64,000 bases of DNA from NCBI RefSeq assembly GCF_002237595.1, contig NZ_CP022529.1:4556001-4620000 (forward strand). The letters run 5' to 3'. Positions 27,887-38,036 of the stretch are shown in pieces. Positions within the stretch are counted from its first letter, which is position 1, and each line of letters begins with the position of its first letter. A program made the translations under genes and the position numbers. The stretch comes from Labrenzia sp. VG12. GTDB lineage: Bacteria; Pseudomonadota; Alphaproteobacteria; Rhizobiales; Stappiaceae. Below the pieces are notes generated by a model that saw only the letters and a program-made list of their open reading frames with translations, searched no databases and was not told the origin of the DNA.

Positions 27887-30800
27887 ATGATCAAGTCGGT
27901 TCTGAACAGTGTTTTCTGTGCGGTTTTTCTGGTCCAGTCCTCCCTGCCCGCGGTCGCCGGCGGGCTGACACCCGATGTCAGTGCACCTGCCGGCAACCGG
28001 CCAACCATCATCGACGCGCCGAACGGCGTGCCCATCGAGAACATCGCCACCCCCAACGCGCAGGGCCTCTCCCACAACAAGTTCACCGATTTCAATGTCG
28101 GGCCGGATGGCCTTGTCATCAACAATTCCAGAACTGTCGGCCAGAGCCGGCTGGGCGGCCTGATCGCCGGCAACCCCAATCTTCAGAATTCTGGTCCCGC
28201 GACCACGATCCTGAACGAGGTGACCTCCTCCAACCGCTCGCTGCTGGAGGGCGCGACCGAAATTCACGGCAGCCGGGCCGACTACATTCTCGCCAATCCG
28301 AACGGCATCACCTGCAACGGCTGCGGTTTCATCAACATTCCGCGGGCCACCCTGACGACCGGTGTGCCAGTGGTTGATGCCGGCAGGCTGCAGGGGTTTA
28401 CCGTCGAGCGCGGCACGGTCACCATCGGCGCGGACGGCCTCGCCGCCGAGACCACCGACTATTTCGACATCGTCTCCCGCGCCGTCGAGATCAACGGTCA
28501 GATCCATGGCGGCGAGGAACTCGGAATATTCGCCGGGCGCAACAGCTTCAACTATGACGACCGCACCGTCGAGGCCAGCGCCGGGTCCGCCAGCGACAAG
28601 CCGGAGTTCGCCATTGATTCCAGTGCGCTCGGTGGCATGTATGCCGGGCGAATCAAGCTGATCGGCACCGAAGACGGCGTCGGCGTGCGCGCACCCGACC
28701 AGGCGACCGCGGCCACCGGCGATTTCCAGATCACCGCGGACGGCCGGCTGGTTCTGGGCGGCACGCTCTCCGCCCGCCAGACCCTCCAGGCGCAATCGGT
28801 CAATGGCTCCATCGAAGTCGGGCAGGATGCGTCCGTCTATGGCGAGGAGACCCTGATCTTCCGGGCCGGCGACGGGATCGCGGTGGCGGAAAATGCCGTT
28901 CTGGGTGCTGCCGGTGATGTGGCCCTCGAGGCCGGCACCATTGACTTTGACGGCGCCGAACTGCTCGCGGGCCTCAACACGGACGGCACGCTGGCTGCAG
29001 GTGTCGGCTCGCTGACCGTTTCCACGACGGGCCTTGCCGATTTCTCCGCCGCAACCCGCCTGCGGGCCGGCGCCGCCATGGCCTTGTCCGTCGGCGCGCT
29101 GACCCAGCTGGGCACTGCCTACGCGGACACCTATTCGGCCGACGCCGCGGGCGACATGCGCCTTGCCGATGTCAGTGCCGACACCAGCCTGACGCTTGCC
29201 GCCGGCGGCGACCTCGGCGTCGCGACCGGGGCGACGCTTTACGGCGCCTCCGGGCTGACGCTTCAGGTCGACGGCAGTCTTCAGACCGAAACGGACGCCG
29301 TGATCGCCAGCGGTGGCGACATTGCCCTGACCGCCGGCACGATCGACTACCAGGGGGCGAAACTTCTGGCCGGTCTGTCGGCGGACAACAGCCTGATCGC
29401 CGGCGCCGGGGCGCTCGAGATCGAAACCGCGGGCCTGGCGCAGTTCTCGGAGGAAACGAGCCTTCGGGCTGGCTCGGATCTGACGTTGCAGGCGGGGTCT
29501 CTCCAGCAGCTCGGCACGGCCTTTGCCGATGTCTACGAGGTCGAGACCACCGGTGACATCGTCATCTCGAACGTGTCTGCCGGCACGCGCGCACAAGTGC
29601 GCTCCAGCGGCGGGGCTCTCGCCATCAATGACGATGCGACCCTTTACGCGGGCAGCGGCCTGACGCTTGAGGCGGCGGGCGCTCTCACCGCCGGCACCGG
29701 GGCCCTGGTCGGCAGTGGCGGCGACCTTGCGCTGTCCGCTGGCTCCATCGACTATGACGGTTCGGACCTGCTCGCCGGCCTGCAGTCCGACGGCAGCCTT
29801 GCCGCAGGCACCGGCGCGATTGAGGTCACGGCAACGGGCCTTGCGGATTTTTCGGAAGACACCCGCCTCGTCGCCGGTGACGCCCTGACGCTCGCCGCCG
29901 GCGCTATCGACCAGTCCGGCGCGGCAGTCGCCGGGTCCTACGCGGCGACGGCTGACAGTGACATCACGCTCGGCACCGTCTCCTCGGACACCGGTCTCAG
30001 CGTGACCTCCGAAGGCGGTGATGTCACCGTCGGCGGCAGCTCCGTCCTCTACGCGGCGGGCGACATGGCGCTGGATGCGGCCGGAACGCTGCAAACCGAG
30101 AGCGGCGCCGTGCTGGGCGCTGCCGGCGATATCAGCCTCAACGCCGGGTCGCTGGACCACCAGGCGGACGAACTCCTCGCCGGGATGCGCTCCGACGGCA
30201 CGCTGCTCGCCGACACCGGCGCGATCGACATCACCGTGGACGCGGCGGCCAGCCTGTCGGCGGCAAGCCGCGTGCGCGCGGGCGACGCTCTCTCGGTGAC
30301 CGCCGGGTCGCTGGACCAGGCCGCCGACATTTTTGCCGGGCAGTACACCGTCCGCACCACCGGGGACGCCGTCCTCGGCAACGCCTCGGTCGCCGACAGT
30401 CTCGATGTGGCCTCCAGCGACGGCGCGGTCACCGTGTCTTCCGGGGCCATGCTCTATTCCGGGGGCGACCTTGACCTGTCGGGCGGCACGCAAATCACCG
30501 TGTCGTCGGGGGCCGAGGTCAATGCCGGCAGCCACATTGGCCTTGGCGCACCGGTGATCGATCTGGCGGGGGACGCAGTTCTGGCCGGTGTCTCCGGCGA
30601 CGGCGCGGCCCTGGACGGTCTCGGCACCATCACCCTGAGCGCGTCCGACAGGCTCGACATTTCCAGCGGCACACGGGTTCAATCCGGCGACCTGACGCGG
30701 ATCAGCGCGGGCGACTGGCGCCAATACGGCGAACTGGAAGTTGGCGCCCTGGCGCTCGACCTCGACACCTTGTCGATCAGCGGCGGCAACGCCCTGGTCG

Positions 30801-33800
30801 AGGCCGGCGACATATCCGGCGACATCTCGGGCACGGCCACCATCGCGGCCTCCTCGCAGGGGTTGAAAGCCGCCAACACGCTCGATCTCTCCGTCAATGA
30901 CCTCGACATTGCCGGCACCCTGTTCGTGAACGGCAACGGTGTGCTGAGCGTCGCCGGGGCGCTGAGCGTGACCGGCGGCCTGGAGGCAGCCGGGGGGCTG
31001 ACCGTGCGCGGCGGCACGGCCAGCGTCGCCGACGGCGCCCGGGTGATCGCCAACGGGGCGGCGCTCTTCGACGACATGGACGACCTGACCAACCGGGGCG
31101 CCATCTATGCCGGCGACAGCCTGAGCGTGCGCACGTCAACCCTCGACAATGACGGCGGCCTGCTGCTGGCCGCCAACGGCCTGACGCTGGAAGGCCGCAC
31201 GGCCGGGACCAAGGCCACGGAAATCGTCAACCACAAGGGCGGCGTGATCGAGGCGCTCGGCGGCGATGTCGTCCTCCGGGCGGAGCTACTCCAGAACCTC
31301 ACCGATGTCACCTTCACCACGTCGACCACCTCTTTCGCCAACGAAATGGTCACCGGCGCCTACCCGCCCGACTGGCTGAAAGGCGGCTTCGACAAGTACT
31401 GGGCTGCCGGCGGGATCGGCGACTGGGGCCAGTTCTGGGACTATGGCGGCGGCCCGGGCGGATATGTCTTTGCCCCGCATCCGGACAAGATCGCCGAGAT
31501 CCTGGAAGACAAGAACGCCTCCGCCGACGACTGGGACCAGAACTGGTGGAAGGAATACGCGCCGACCCGGATCGCCGAATTCGACCCGGACAACGGCACC
31601 TATGACGACTGGCTGATGCTGGCACCCGACGAGGACGGGGCGGCGCCGTCCGGCGGCACCGTGACGATCCACGTGACCGAAGACCAGGTGGAATATCTCG
31701 ACCCGGTCGCCCGCATCGCGGCCTCCGGTGGCAACATGGTCCTGGAGGTCGGCACGCTGCAGAACGAGGCCAGCGAGATCGTCGCCGCCGGCAACCTGAC
31801 CATCGACGGCGACAATCTGGTCAACACCGGCCAGACGCTGACCCGTGTCATCACCGTCGAGCAGAGCTGGAGTTCCTACGAGAGCCGCACGCTCGGCTTC
31901 GCGCCCAATCACCGCTTTCTCGACAACGGCAACCGCCACCGGACCCTCTCCGCCGAGACGATCGGCGCCGCGCCGGGCACGATCCATGCCGGCGGCACGC
32001 TCTCGGGCACGCTGACCGGAACGCTCACCAACGAGGCCGGCTCGCCGTCCACGCCCGAAACCCTGCAGCTGTCGAACCTGGACAGCACCATCGTGCAGGT
32101 CAACGGCGGCGCCACCGCGGCCTTTGGCGACAACGGACCGTCCTTCACGACCAGCCTGGACGGCACCTCTCCGCTGACCTCCGATGCCGACGGCGCCCCG
32201 GTGCCGTTCTTCGACCCGACCACCTACCGCTTCAACAGGCAGCTGTTCGGCGACGCCCCGGAAACGAGCCCGTTCCTGTTTGAAACCCGCTTCGAGTTCA
32301 TCGATCACGGCTCCTTCTACGGCTCGCAGTATTTCCTCGACACGGTCGGCATTGCCGACATCGGCAGCCACATTCGTTCGCTCGGCGATCCCTTCTTTGA
32401 AAGCCGCTACATCGCCGACCAGGTGCGCATGGCAACGGGGCGCCGCTGGCTGACTTCGGACACGGCCAATGACGCGGCCCAGATGAAACAGCTGATCGAC
32501 AATGCCGCCGTGGCGGCGTCCGATCTCGACCTGACCGCCGGCGTTTCCTTGAGCGCGGACCAGGTGGCTCTGCTGACCAGCGACATCGTCTGGTACGAGC
32601 GCAAGGTCGTGAACGGGGTCGAGGTCCTGTCGCCCCGCCTTTACCTGGCCTCCACGTCGGCGCGCAACCGGACCGGCGCGGTCATCGCCGGGCGCAACGT
32701 CTCGCTCGATGCCGCCGAAATCAGGAACGTGCGCGGCACGCTCATGGCGGACGAGACCCTGGTCGCCGGGGCCGGCAGCGCGCTGCTGAACCGCTCCGGC
32801 ACCATCGCCGGGCGCGACGTGACCCTGTCCGGGGAAACGGTGACCATCGAGACCGCGACCCGGCAGACCGGCAACGGCACCACCGCCACCGGCACCTGGG
32901 CCTTTGAGCGCGGCGCGGTGGTTGCCGAGGACAGCCTCGACATCCTCAGCGGTCAGGACACGCGCGTGACCGGTGCCGACCTGTCCAGCGGCGGCAGCCT
33001 GTCCATCAGGACCGGCCGCGACCTTGTGGTCTCGGGGCTGAAGCTGGACCGGCATTTCGAGGCGAAGGGCCAGGCCGGCAGCAACAGGTACGAAACCAGC
33101 CAGAGCGAGACCCGTGTCTCCGGTGCGACCATCCAGGCCGGCGAAGCGATCGATCTCGAGGCGGCGCGCGATCTTGAGGTCAAGGGCGGGCTGATCGCCA
33201 GCGATGGCACCGCCCGGCTGAACGCCGGCGAGAGCGTCGACATCGGCACCCTGGAGGAAACGGCGCAGACGTTCGATTCCAGGAAGAAGAGCGGGTTCCT
33301 GTCGGCCAGTTCCAAGACGCGGGAAACGTCCTCCACCACCAATGTCGGGTCCATGGTGACCGCGCTGGGAGACCTGGAGATCTCGGCGGACAACAAGGAC
33401 GTCGTCATCAGCGGATCGGCCGTCACCTCGCAGGCCGACGTGACGCTGTCCGCGGGCCGGGACGTGCGCCTGGAAGCGGCCGAGGACACGGCGGAGGATC
33501 ACCGTGTCGAGAAGAAGCGCGGCTTCTTTGCCGAAACCACAAGCGCGGGCTTTGCCGCGGGGTACCGTTCGGAAGCCCACACCTACGACACCGCCAGCGT
33601 GACCCAGGTGACGTCGGCCGTCTCCGGCGAGAACGTGACCATCTCCGCCGGCCGCGACGTGGTGTCCGAGGCCGCCTCGGTGGCTGCCGGCAGCGATCTG
33701 CGCCTGGATGCTGGCCGCGATATCCGGCTGGAGGCCGTGCACGATCTCTACGCCCATTCGGAAAGCCACAAGGTCGACACCTTCGCACTCTCCGTCAGCG

Positions 33801-36271
33801 CCTTCGAGAACGTCTCCGGTCCGCTCAAGACCCTCGCCGACGTGCCGCGCATGGCCACCTCGGGCCGGGGCAATCTCGGCTACCAGGCGCTGTCCGCGGT
33901 TTCCGCGGGGCTGAAGGCCGTCGACGCGCTCAACCAGCTGAATGCCATCGCCAGCGGCGGCACGGTGGCGGGCGTGCGTGTCGGCATCGGCGTGTCCAGC
34001 GAGAGGAGCAGTTCGTCGGAGTCAAGCGCCATCGCCCGCACCGCGACGCTCTCCGCCGGCAACAATCTCAGCCTGGATGCCGGCCGTGACATCACCGCGA
34101 AGGGCGCCCAGATCGATGCCGGCAACGACATCTCGCTGGCGGCCGGCCGGGACATTCGCCTGGAATCGGCGGAAAACCGGATGGCCTTCGAGGGCGACAG
34201 CTCCAGCGCCTCGGTCGGTCTCGGGGTGACGTTCGGGGTGGGCGCCGGCGGGGCGTCCCTCGGGGTCGGGCTCGACGTGTCCGGACAGCAGAGTTCCTAT
34301 GAACATGCCGAGACCTTCCACACCAACACCAATGTCACCGCCGGCGGCCATGTCGCCATTGCCACCGGCCGCGATCTTGCCCTGAAGGGGGCGCGGGTCG
34401 AGGCGGACAGCGCCACGCTGGATGTCGGCCGCAACCTGGAAATAGAGAGCCGTCTCGACACCGCCGAGGGCTCCAACCAGAGCAGCGGCTACAGCGCGGG
34501 GGTCTCCGTGGGCATCGGACTGGGTCCGAACGGCGCCGGCCCGTCCTTTGGTGTCTCCGGCAGTGTCAACGGCTCTCAAGGCTCCAGCAGCACCGCCTGG
34601 GTGGACGCGCCTTCCGGCATTGTCACCGAGAACGGGCTGGACGTCAGGGTCGGCGAGACCACGTCCCTCACCGGCGGCGTCCTGGCCTCGCGCTCCGGCG
34701 ACATGACGCTCGAAACCGACCGCCTGGAGACGGAAGATCTCGACCTGCACCGCAAGGGGCGCCAGCTCTCCGGCTCGGTCGGCGTCAATGTCGGCCGGGA
34801 CCCGGAAGGCAAGACCACCCCGGGCCTCACCGTGGAAGGCGCCTATTCCAACTCCGAGACCGAGGGCGTCGCCCGGGCCACGATCGGCGAGGGCACGGTC
34901 ATCGTCCATGACGGCGACGGCGACGGCGTCAGGGCCGCCGACCTGGAGGCCATGGCCGACGAGGCCGAGGCCGACGGCGACACCGCCCGCGCCGAAGCCC
35001 TGCGGGAAGAAGCAGAGCTGGAGGCCGCGGAAGACAACACCACAACGGAAACCCGGCTCGCCAACATAAATCGCGATCCGGACGCGGTCGTGGTCGTCAC
35101 GTCGCAGAAGGACGAGGGCTTTGAGTTTTACGTCAGCGATACGTCGGTGCGAGAAATTGGGAAGGTTCTCTCAAAAGTTGGCAATGCCATTGGAGACCTG
35201 AATATTTCGCCACAGCAACGTGAAATTCTGAGGCGTTTGGCGGCCTGTGGAGGTAGGCAAGGCCAAAATCGATACAACCCGCTCAACTGGTTTGTCTCTA
35301 CGGCATACGCTGCTGACTGCTCTCAGACCGCGATTGAAGATCTCATGATCGGCGTTAAGCGGGAGACCCTGGCTGAACTTGTAGAGTACTGCGAAAACCT
35401 TGATCCGGGTGTTGAAGCCTACGCGAAGGCTGCATTGGCGGCGCGCATTTTTGCAGACTTGCCGGTTGCCGATCGCGCGCAACTGAAATCGATATCAAAA
35501 TGGGACATCGAAAGTGTCTCAGGGCTGTCCTATGACACGATCTTGATGCTCGAGCTTGCAAATGACGCATTGCACTGCGAGGCAGCAAGCTGCAAGGACA
35601 CCAAAAACCAGACGGTCCTCAAGCTCTACAACACCATTGGCCAGGAAGAGTTGCATGTTGCAACATTCCTGAAGTTGACACCGCCGACAGAAAGCTCGCT
35701 GGGCTTTGATACCACGGGCATGTCCTGGTCTCAGTACATTGCGGTTGTCCAGGCCGAGGAACTGATCGGAAATGCGACAGGGGCGGTAGCAGGAACAGCG
35801 CTTGCAAAGGCCATTTCAAATGTTGCTTCCAGAGTAGGTCCTTCGGTTGCAAAGAGGTTTGCAAACTCCTATTCCGCTCCCAAAGGTACGGTCGATCCTG
35901 GATCAGTTTACCAAGTTCGATTTGATCCTTCTCACCCAGGCCGGCCGGCGCCGTCGTTTTCGGTCGATACGTCGGCGTTCACTAGCGGGTCAGCGACAGC
36001 AAACGGTGGCATTCGAAACAGTCGCCAGTTCTGGACCGCTTGGTTGAGTATGCCGAACAATGGCTTGAGTCTTGCGAACCAGGCCGCAGTTGCCAGCAAG
36101 AGAGCGCCTATTGTTGACGATGACTGGTTAAAGGTATTCCCTGAACATAAGGACTTTCGGGGCCAGCAACTCGTGCACCATCACATGGATTACGGGAAAT
36201 ACGCTATTCCTGTTCCACGTGGGGCACACAACAATTCGCCTGGGTTCGCGTATTGGCACCCTCCAAGGTAA
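27887..36271 (+). CDS. Giant TpsA exoprotein / CdiA-like contact-dependent toxin with HNH-type tip
   Basis: A 2794-residue secreted filament. Residues 1-25 are a signal peptide; about 30-300 are the TPS secretion domain (LSHNKFTDFNVG, NPNL, ILANPNGITCNGCGF). Residues about 311-985 contain a 134-135-residue repeat in four full copies plus a diverged fifth. A Trp/Tyr-rich insert near 1160-1230 may be a receptor-binding region. Residues about 1600-2380 are FHA-type repeats (SAGRDVRLEAAEDTAEDHRVE). From about residue 2404 the base composition becomes more AT-rich. The C-terminus contains QQLVHHHMDYGKYAIPVPRG and then H and WHP, which resembles LHH/HNH-EndoVII nuclease toxins. No VENN motif was found at the toxin boundary. 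SUKH immunity follows directly. Confidence 0.9.
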   Translation: MIKSVLNSVFCAVFLVQSSLPAVAGGLTPDVSAPAGNRPTIIDAPNGVPIENIATPNAQGLSHNKFTDFNVGPDGLVINNSRTVGQSRLGGLIAGNPNLQNSGPATTILNEVTSSNRSLLEGATEIHGSRADYILANPNGITCNGCGFINIPRATLTTGVPVVDAGRLQGFTVERGTVTIGADGLAAETTDYFDIVSRAVEINGQIHGGEELGIFAGRNSFNYDDRTVEASAGSASDKPEFAIDSSALGGMYAGRIKLIGTEDGVGVRAPDQATAATGDFQITADGRLVLGGTLSARQTLQAQSVNGSIEVGQDASVYGEETLIFRAGDGIAVAENAVLGAAGDVALEAGTIDFDGAELLAGLNTDGTLAAGVGSLTVSTTGLADFSAATRLRAGAAMALSVGALTQLGTAYADTYSADAAGDMRLADVSADTSLTLAAGGDLGVATGATLYGASGLTLQVDGSLQTETDAVIASGGDIALTAGTIDYQGAKLLAGLSADNSLIAGAGALEIETAGLAQFSEETSLRAGSDLTLQAGSLQQLGTAFADVYEVETTGDIVISNVSAGTRAQVRSSGGALAINDDATLYAGSGLTLEAAGALTAGTGALVGSGGDLALSAGSIDYDGSDLLAGLQSDGSLAAGTGAIEVTATGLADFSEDTRLVAGDALTLAAGAIDQSGAAVAGSYAATADSDITLGTVSSDTGLSVTSEGGDVTVGGSSVLYAAGDMALDAAGTLQTESGAVLGAAGDISLNAGSLDHQADELLAGMRSDGTLLADTGAIDITVDAAASLSAASRVRAGDALSVTAGSLDQAADIFAGQYTVRTTGDAVLGNASVADSLDVASSDGAVTVSSGAMLYSGGDLDLSGGTQITVSSGAEVNAGSHIGLGAPVIDLAGDAVLAGVSGDGAALDGLGTITLSASDRLDISSGTRVQSGDLTRISAGDWRQYGELEVGALALDLDTLSISGGNALVEAGDISGDISGTATIAASSQGLKAANTLDLSVNDLDIAGTLFVNGNGVLSVAGALSVTGGLEAAGGLTVRGGTASVADGARVIANGAALFDDMDDLTNRGAIYAGDSLSVRTSTLDNDGGLLLAANGLTLEGRTAGTKATEIVNHKGGVIEALGGDVVLRAELLQNLTDVTFTTSTTSFANEMVTGAYPPDWLKGGFDKYWAAGGIGDWGQFWDYGGGPGGYVFAPHPDKIAEILEDKNASADDWDQNWWKEYAPTRIAEFDPDNGTYDDWLMLAPDEDGAAPSGGTVTIHVTEDQVEYLDPVARIAASGGNMVLEVGTLQNEASEIVAAGNLTIDGDNLVNTGQTLTRVITVEQSWSSYESRTLGFAPNHRFLDNGNRHRTLSAETIGAAPGTIHAGGTLSGTLTGTLTNEAGSPSTPETLQLSNLDSTIVQVNGGATAAFGDNGPSFTTSLDGTSPLTSDADGAPVPFFDPTTYRFNRQLFGDAPETSPFLFETRFEFIDHGSFYGSQYFLDTVGIADIGSHIRSLGDPFFESRYIADQVRMATGRRWLTSDTANDAAQMKQLIDNAAVAASDLDLTAGVSLSADQVALLTSDIVWYERKVVNGVEVLSPRLYLASTSARNRTGAVIAGRNVSLDAAEIRNVRGTLMADETLVAGAGSALLNRSGTIAGRDVTLSGETVTIETATRQTGNGTTATGTWAFERGAVVAEDSLDILSGQDTRVTGADLSSGGSLSIRTGRDLVVSGLKLDRHFEAKGQAGSNRYETSQSETRVSGATIQAGEAIDLEAARDLEVKGGLIASDGTARLNAGESVDIGTLEETAQTFDSRKKSGFLSASSKTRETSSTTNVGSMVTALGDLEISADNKDVVISGSAVTSQADVTLSAGRDVRLEAAEDTAEDHRVEKKRGFFAETTSAGFAAGYRSEAHTYDTASVTQVTSAVSGENVTISAGRDVVSEAASVAAGSDLRLDAGRDIRLEAVHDLYAHSESHKVDTFALSVSAFENVSGPLKTLADVPRMATSGRGNLGYQALSAVSAGLKAVDALNQLNAIASGGTVAGVRVGIGVSSERSSSSESSAIARTATLSAGNNLSLDAGRDITAKGAQIDAGNDISLAAGRDIRLESAENRMAFEGDSSSASVGLGVTFGVGAGGASLGVGLDVSGQQSSYEHAETFHTNTNVTAGGHVAIATGRDLALKGARVEADSATLDVGRNLEIESRLDTAEGSNQSSGYSAGVSVGIGLGPNGAGPSFGVSGSVNGSQGSSSTAWVDAPSGIVTENGLDVRVGETTSLTGGVLASRSGDMTLETDRLETEDLDLHRKGRQLSGSVGVNVGRDPEGKTTPGLTVEGAYSNSETEGVARATIGEGTVIVHDGDGDGVRAADLEAMADEAEADGDTARAEALREEAELEAAEDNTTTETRLANINRDPDAVVVVTSQKDEGFEFYVSDTSVREIGKVLSKVGNAIGDLNISPQQREILRRLAACGGRQGQNRYNPLNWFVSTAYAADCSQTAIEDLMIGVKRETLAELVEYCENLDPGVEAYAKAALAARIFADLPVADRAQLKSISKWDIESVSGLSYDTILMLELANDALHCEAASCKDTKNQTVLKLYNTIGQEELHVATFLKLTPPTESSLGFDTTGMSWSQYIAVVQAEELIGNATGAVAGTALAKAISNVASRVGPSVAKRFANSYSAPKGTVDPGSVYQVRFDPSHPGRPAPSFSVDTSAFTSGSATANGGIRNSRQFWTAWLSMPNNGLSLANQAAVASKRAPIVDDDWLKVFPEHKDFRGQQLVHHHMDYGKYAIPVPRGAHNNSPGFAYWHPPR
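28817..30838 (+). repeat. Tandem 402-405-bp coding repeats within tpsA
   Basis: Unit starts are at 28817, 29219, 29624, 30029 and 30434; the fifth is strongly diverged. Each unit reads roughly (A)xLYxxxxLxL, GxxGDIxLxAGxxDyxgxxLLAGLxxDGxLxAGxGxIxv shown here only as a pattern, then GLAxFSxxTRLRAG and AGxLxQxGxAxAxxY. The exact periodicity suggests duplication of a whole beta-helix module. Confidence 0.85.
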
Positions 36272-36276
36272 CGGCT

Positions 36277-36852
36277 ATGATCAAGACAATAAATGAAGCA
36301 TTAGACTTCTATTCAGGGCAGGAGAAAAAGTTCAGTTCCTTTGGAGCTTCCGTTCTGAAGAAGCGAGCGGTACCAGTGGAGGGACTGAAACAAGTCGCCA
36401 GCGATTTAAGTCTTCCAAAAAGCTATGTAGATTTTGTGAATCGGTATTCGGTTGAGGGTGTTACACTGGGTTTCTTTGATTTATGCCCGGGTGACAGCAA
36501 GAGCATTTGCAATTCCTTGAAAATGCTGAACGGCGAATTTCAAAATCCGCTGCTTCCCAACAATTTGCTCAATGTGGCTGGCTTTGATGCCGATATTATT
36601 GGCGTTGAAAAAGCAACCTCCGAACATGAAGGGGGTTCAGTTTACTTTGTTGATATCACCACAGCGCCTGATGCGAGTGTGAAGTTTCTGGCGAATTCGT
36701 TCGAAAGTTTCGTAGTTTTGGCAAGCGCCCTGGATCAAATCGTTCTCGACGAAATCGGTGACCCCACAAATACGATTTTCGAATTGGCTTCAGAAATTGG
36801 CTCCTCCGGCCAAGCAGAAAACTGGCGACATATTGCAAGTATGGTTGATTGA
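36277..36852 (+). CDS. SMI1/KNR4 (SUKH)-family immunity protein
   Basis: The 191-residue cytoplasmic protein begins 5 bases after the TpsA stop with AAGG upstream of the ATG at 36277. The central segment LPKSYVDFVNRYSVEGVTLGFFDL (about residues 47-70, quoted with its variation in mind) is the core of the SUKH fold, in which many members neutralise nuclease toxins. Position directly after a TpsA with an HNH-type tip makes it the cognate immunity gene by context. Codon use is as AT-rich as the toxin tip, agreeing with transfer as one module. Confidence 0.8.
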   Translation: MIKTINEALDFYSGQEKKFSSFGASVLKKRAVPVEGLKQVASDLSLPKSYVDFVNRYSVEGVTLGFFDLCPGDSKSICNSLKMLNGEFQNPLLPNNLLNVAGFDADIIGVEKATSEHEGGSVYFVDITTAPDASVKFLANSFESFVVLASALDQIVLDEIGDPTNTIFELASEIGSSGQAENWRHIASMVD

Positions 36853-36896
36853 AGCGCCCGAAATAGAGAATGAAATAATATTTACTTCGTTCAGAT

Positions 36897-37466
36897 ATGT
36901 TCAGCGCCAGTAAACGGACGCTGGGTGATGTGCATGATGTGGACAACTGGCTTCTTTGCGACCCCACTCCTTACTTTATGGAGCCGGGGGAATATACAAT
37001 AGATGTCATTCAAGACGGTGAAGAATTAGATAGCAATGAGAGTGCAGCTTTTGGTGTCCCAGTGCTTAGCATCAAAGCGAAGAATTCTTTGATAGGATTG
37101 CCCGAAGTTGACGAGCCCTATTATCACGTGGTTCTGGAACCCGTTAAGATCGAAAACAAACAGGTGGATCAAGATCATTTTGTGATGATCATCGAAACGC
37201 AGATCGATTGCGTGGACGAAGAACGATCCGAGTTCCAGAAGTATGAAGAAAACGATCCTGTTCGACCGGACAAGGCGGGACAGTACCGCGGATTCTTCAA
37301 TTTGGTCATAGACCCGTCGAAAACAGGCGACCATCACATTTTCCGCCTCAAGAACCACCTCGGTTCCATTATCGTGAGCGAGGAAGCTAAAAGGCGTTTT
37401 GAAGATGCCGGTGTCACGGGTGCTGTGTTTGACTCTGTGAACGGTGATCAAGCCACAGTTGCATGA
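36897..37466 (+). CDS. Imm11 (DUF1629)-like immunity protein, orphan
   Basis: A 189-residue cytoplasmic protein. The block QIDCVDEERSEFQKY (about residues 101-115) and the C-terminal HIFRLKNHLGSIIVSEEAKR plus GVTGAVF match the pattern I know for the Imm11/DUF1629 family found in polymorphic toxin loci. It is 44 bases downstream of the SUKH gene on the same strand. No full toxin with it is visible, so it is probably an orphan immunity gene protecting against toxin variants from relatives. Confidence 0.65.
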   Translation: MFSASKRTLGDVHDVDNWLLCDPTPYFMEPGEYTIDVIQDGEELDSNESAAFGVPVLSIKAKNSLIGLPEVDEPYYHVVLEPVKIENKQVDQDHFVMIIETQIDCVDEERSEFQKYEENDPVRPDKAGQYRGFFNLVIDPSKTGDHHIFRLKNHLGSIIVSEEAKRRFEDAGVTGAVFDSVNGDQATVA

Positions 37467-37612
37467 ACAACTGAACCTGTGGCCTTGGCCACGAAGATCG
37501 CTTGCCCGAGCCGAGACCGACTTGGTATTTCCTTGGGAGAATTGTCGCGAATCCCGGATTTTCGTAGATGGTCCGACATTGCAAACACGGTCAAGTCAAG
37601 CTGAGTCAAAGT

Positions 37613-37975
37613 ATGCACACAGTCTATCTCGGTTATTCAAACGTGCTGTCAGCTGAGGAGATGAGGGCGTTTTTTGACATCGATCCGGAGCATGAGGAGC
37701 GGCTTTCGAAATTCGAACAGGTGTTTGGTTGTGACTATGTGGAACCGGGCAGCTTCGAGATTTATTCGCCTGGCGAATACGAGACTTTTGATTTTGATGC
37801 GAAGTTTTTTCGCAAGTTACTGCCCTTCAATCCAGAAGAGAATCTGGTCTCGATGATAGACTTCTCCAAAGTGAAATCGGTGTTTTACGTCGTCAATTCT
37901 GGCGTTCGGAAAAGAGCTGCCGAGGGGATTCAATTGCTTGGTCCGATAGAAATTGAAAAATTCGATTTTGAATGA
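37613..37975 (+). CDS. Small hypothetical protein in immunity array
   Basis: The 120-residue product (MHTVYLGYSN start at 37613; a longer start at 37568 is possible) is acidic, without signal or membrane segment. I do not recognise the family; the N-terminal VYLGYSNVLSAEEMRAFF loosely recalls Imm22-like proteins but the match is weak. Its place between Imm11-like and another unknown small gene, with AT-rich codons, supports an immunity role only by context. Confidence 0.5.
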   Translation: MHTVYLGYSNVLSAEEMRAFFDIDPEHEERLSKFEQVFGCDYVEPGSFEIYSPGEYETFDFDAKFFRKLLPFNPEENLVSMIDFSKVKSVFYVVNSGVRKRAAEGIQLLGPIEIEKFDFE

Positions 37976-38036
37976 GTTCAAGGAAGGGGTCCCGACCCAG
38001 CAAGGCACAGTCAGGTGTCTGGAAAAAGGGGTGGCG

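Noticed and set aside
28817..30838. Regular repeats possibly indicating a CRISPR array
   Set aside because: Units of about 405 bp lie in frame within a continuous coding sequence and diverge across the whole unit; there are no short repeats with spacers.
27815..33769. Minus-strand frames of 969 and 827 codons inside tpsA
   Set aside because: Repetitive His/Arg/Gly-rich shadow frames caused by the biased codons and repeats of tpsA.
35000..36271. VENN-type boundary motif expected in many CdiA proteins
   Set aside because: I could not find VENN or a close variant; the toxin boundary call rests on composition and loss of repeats instead.
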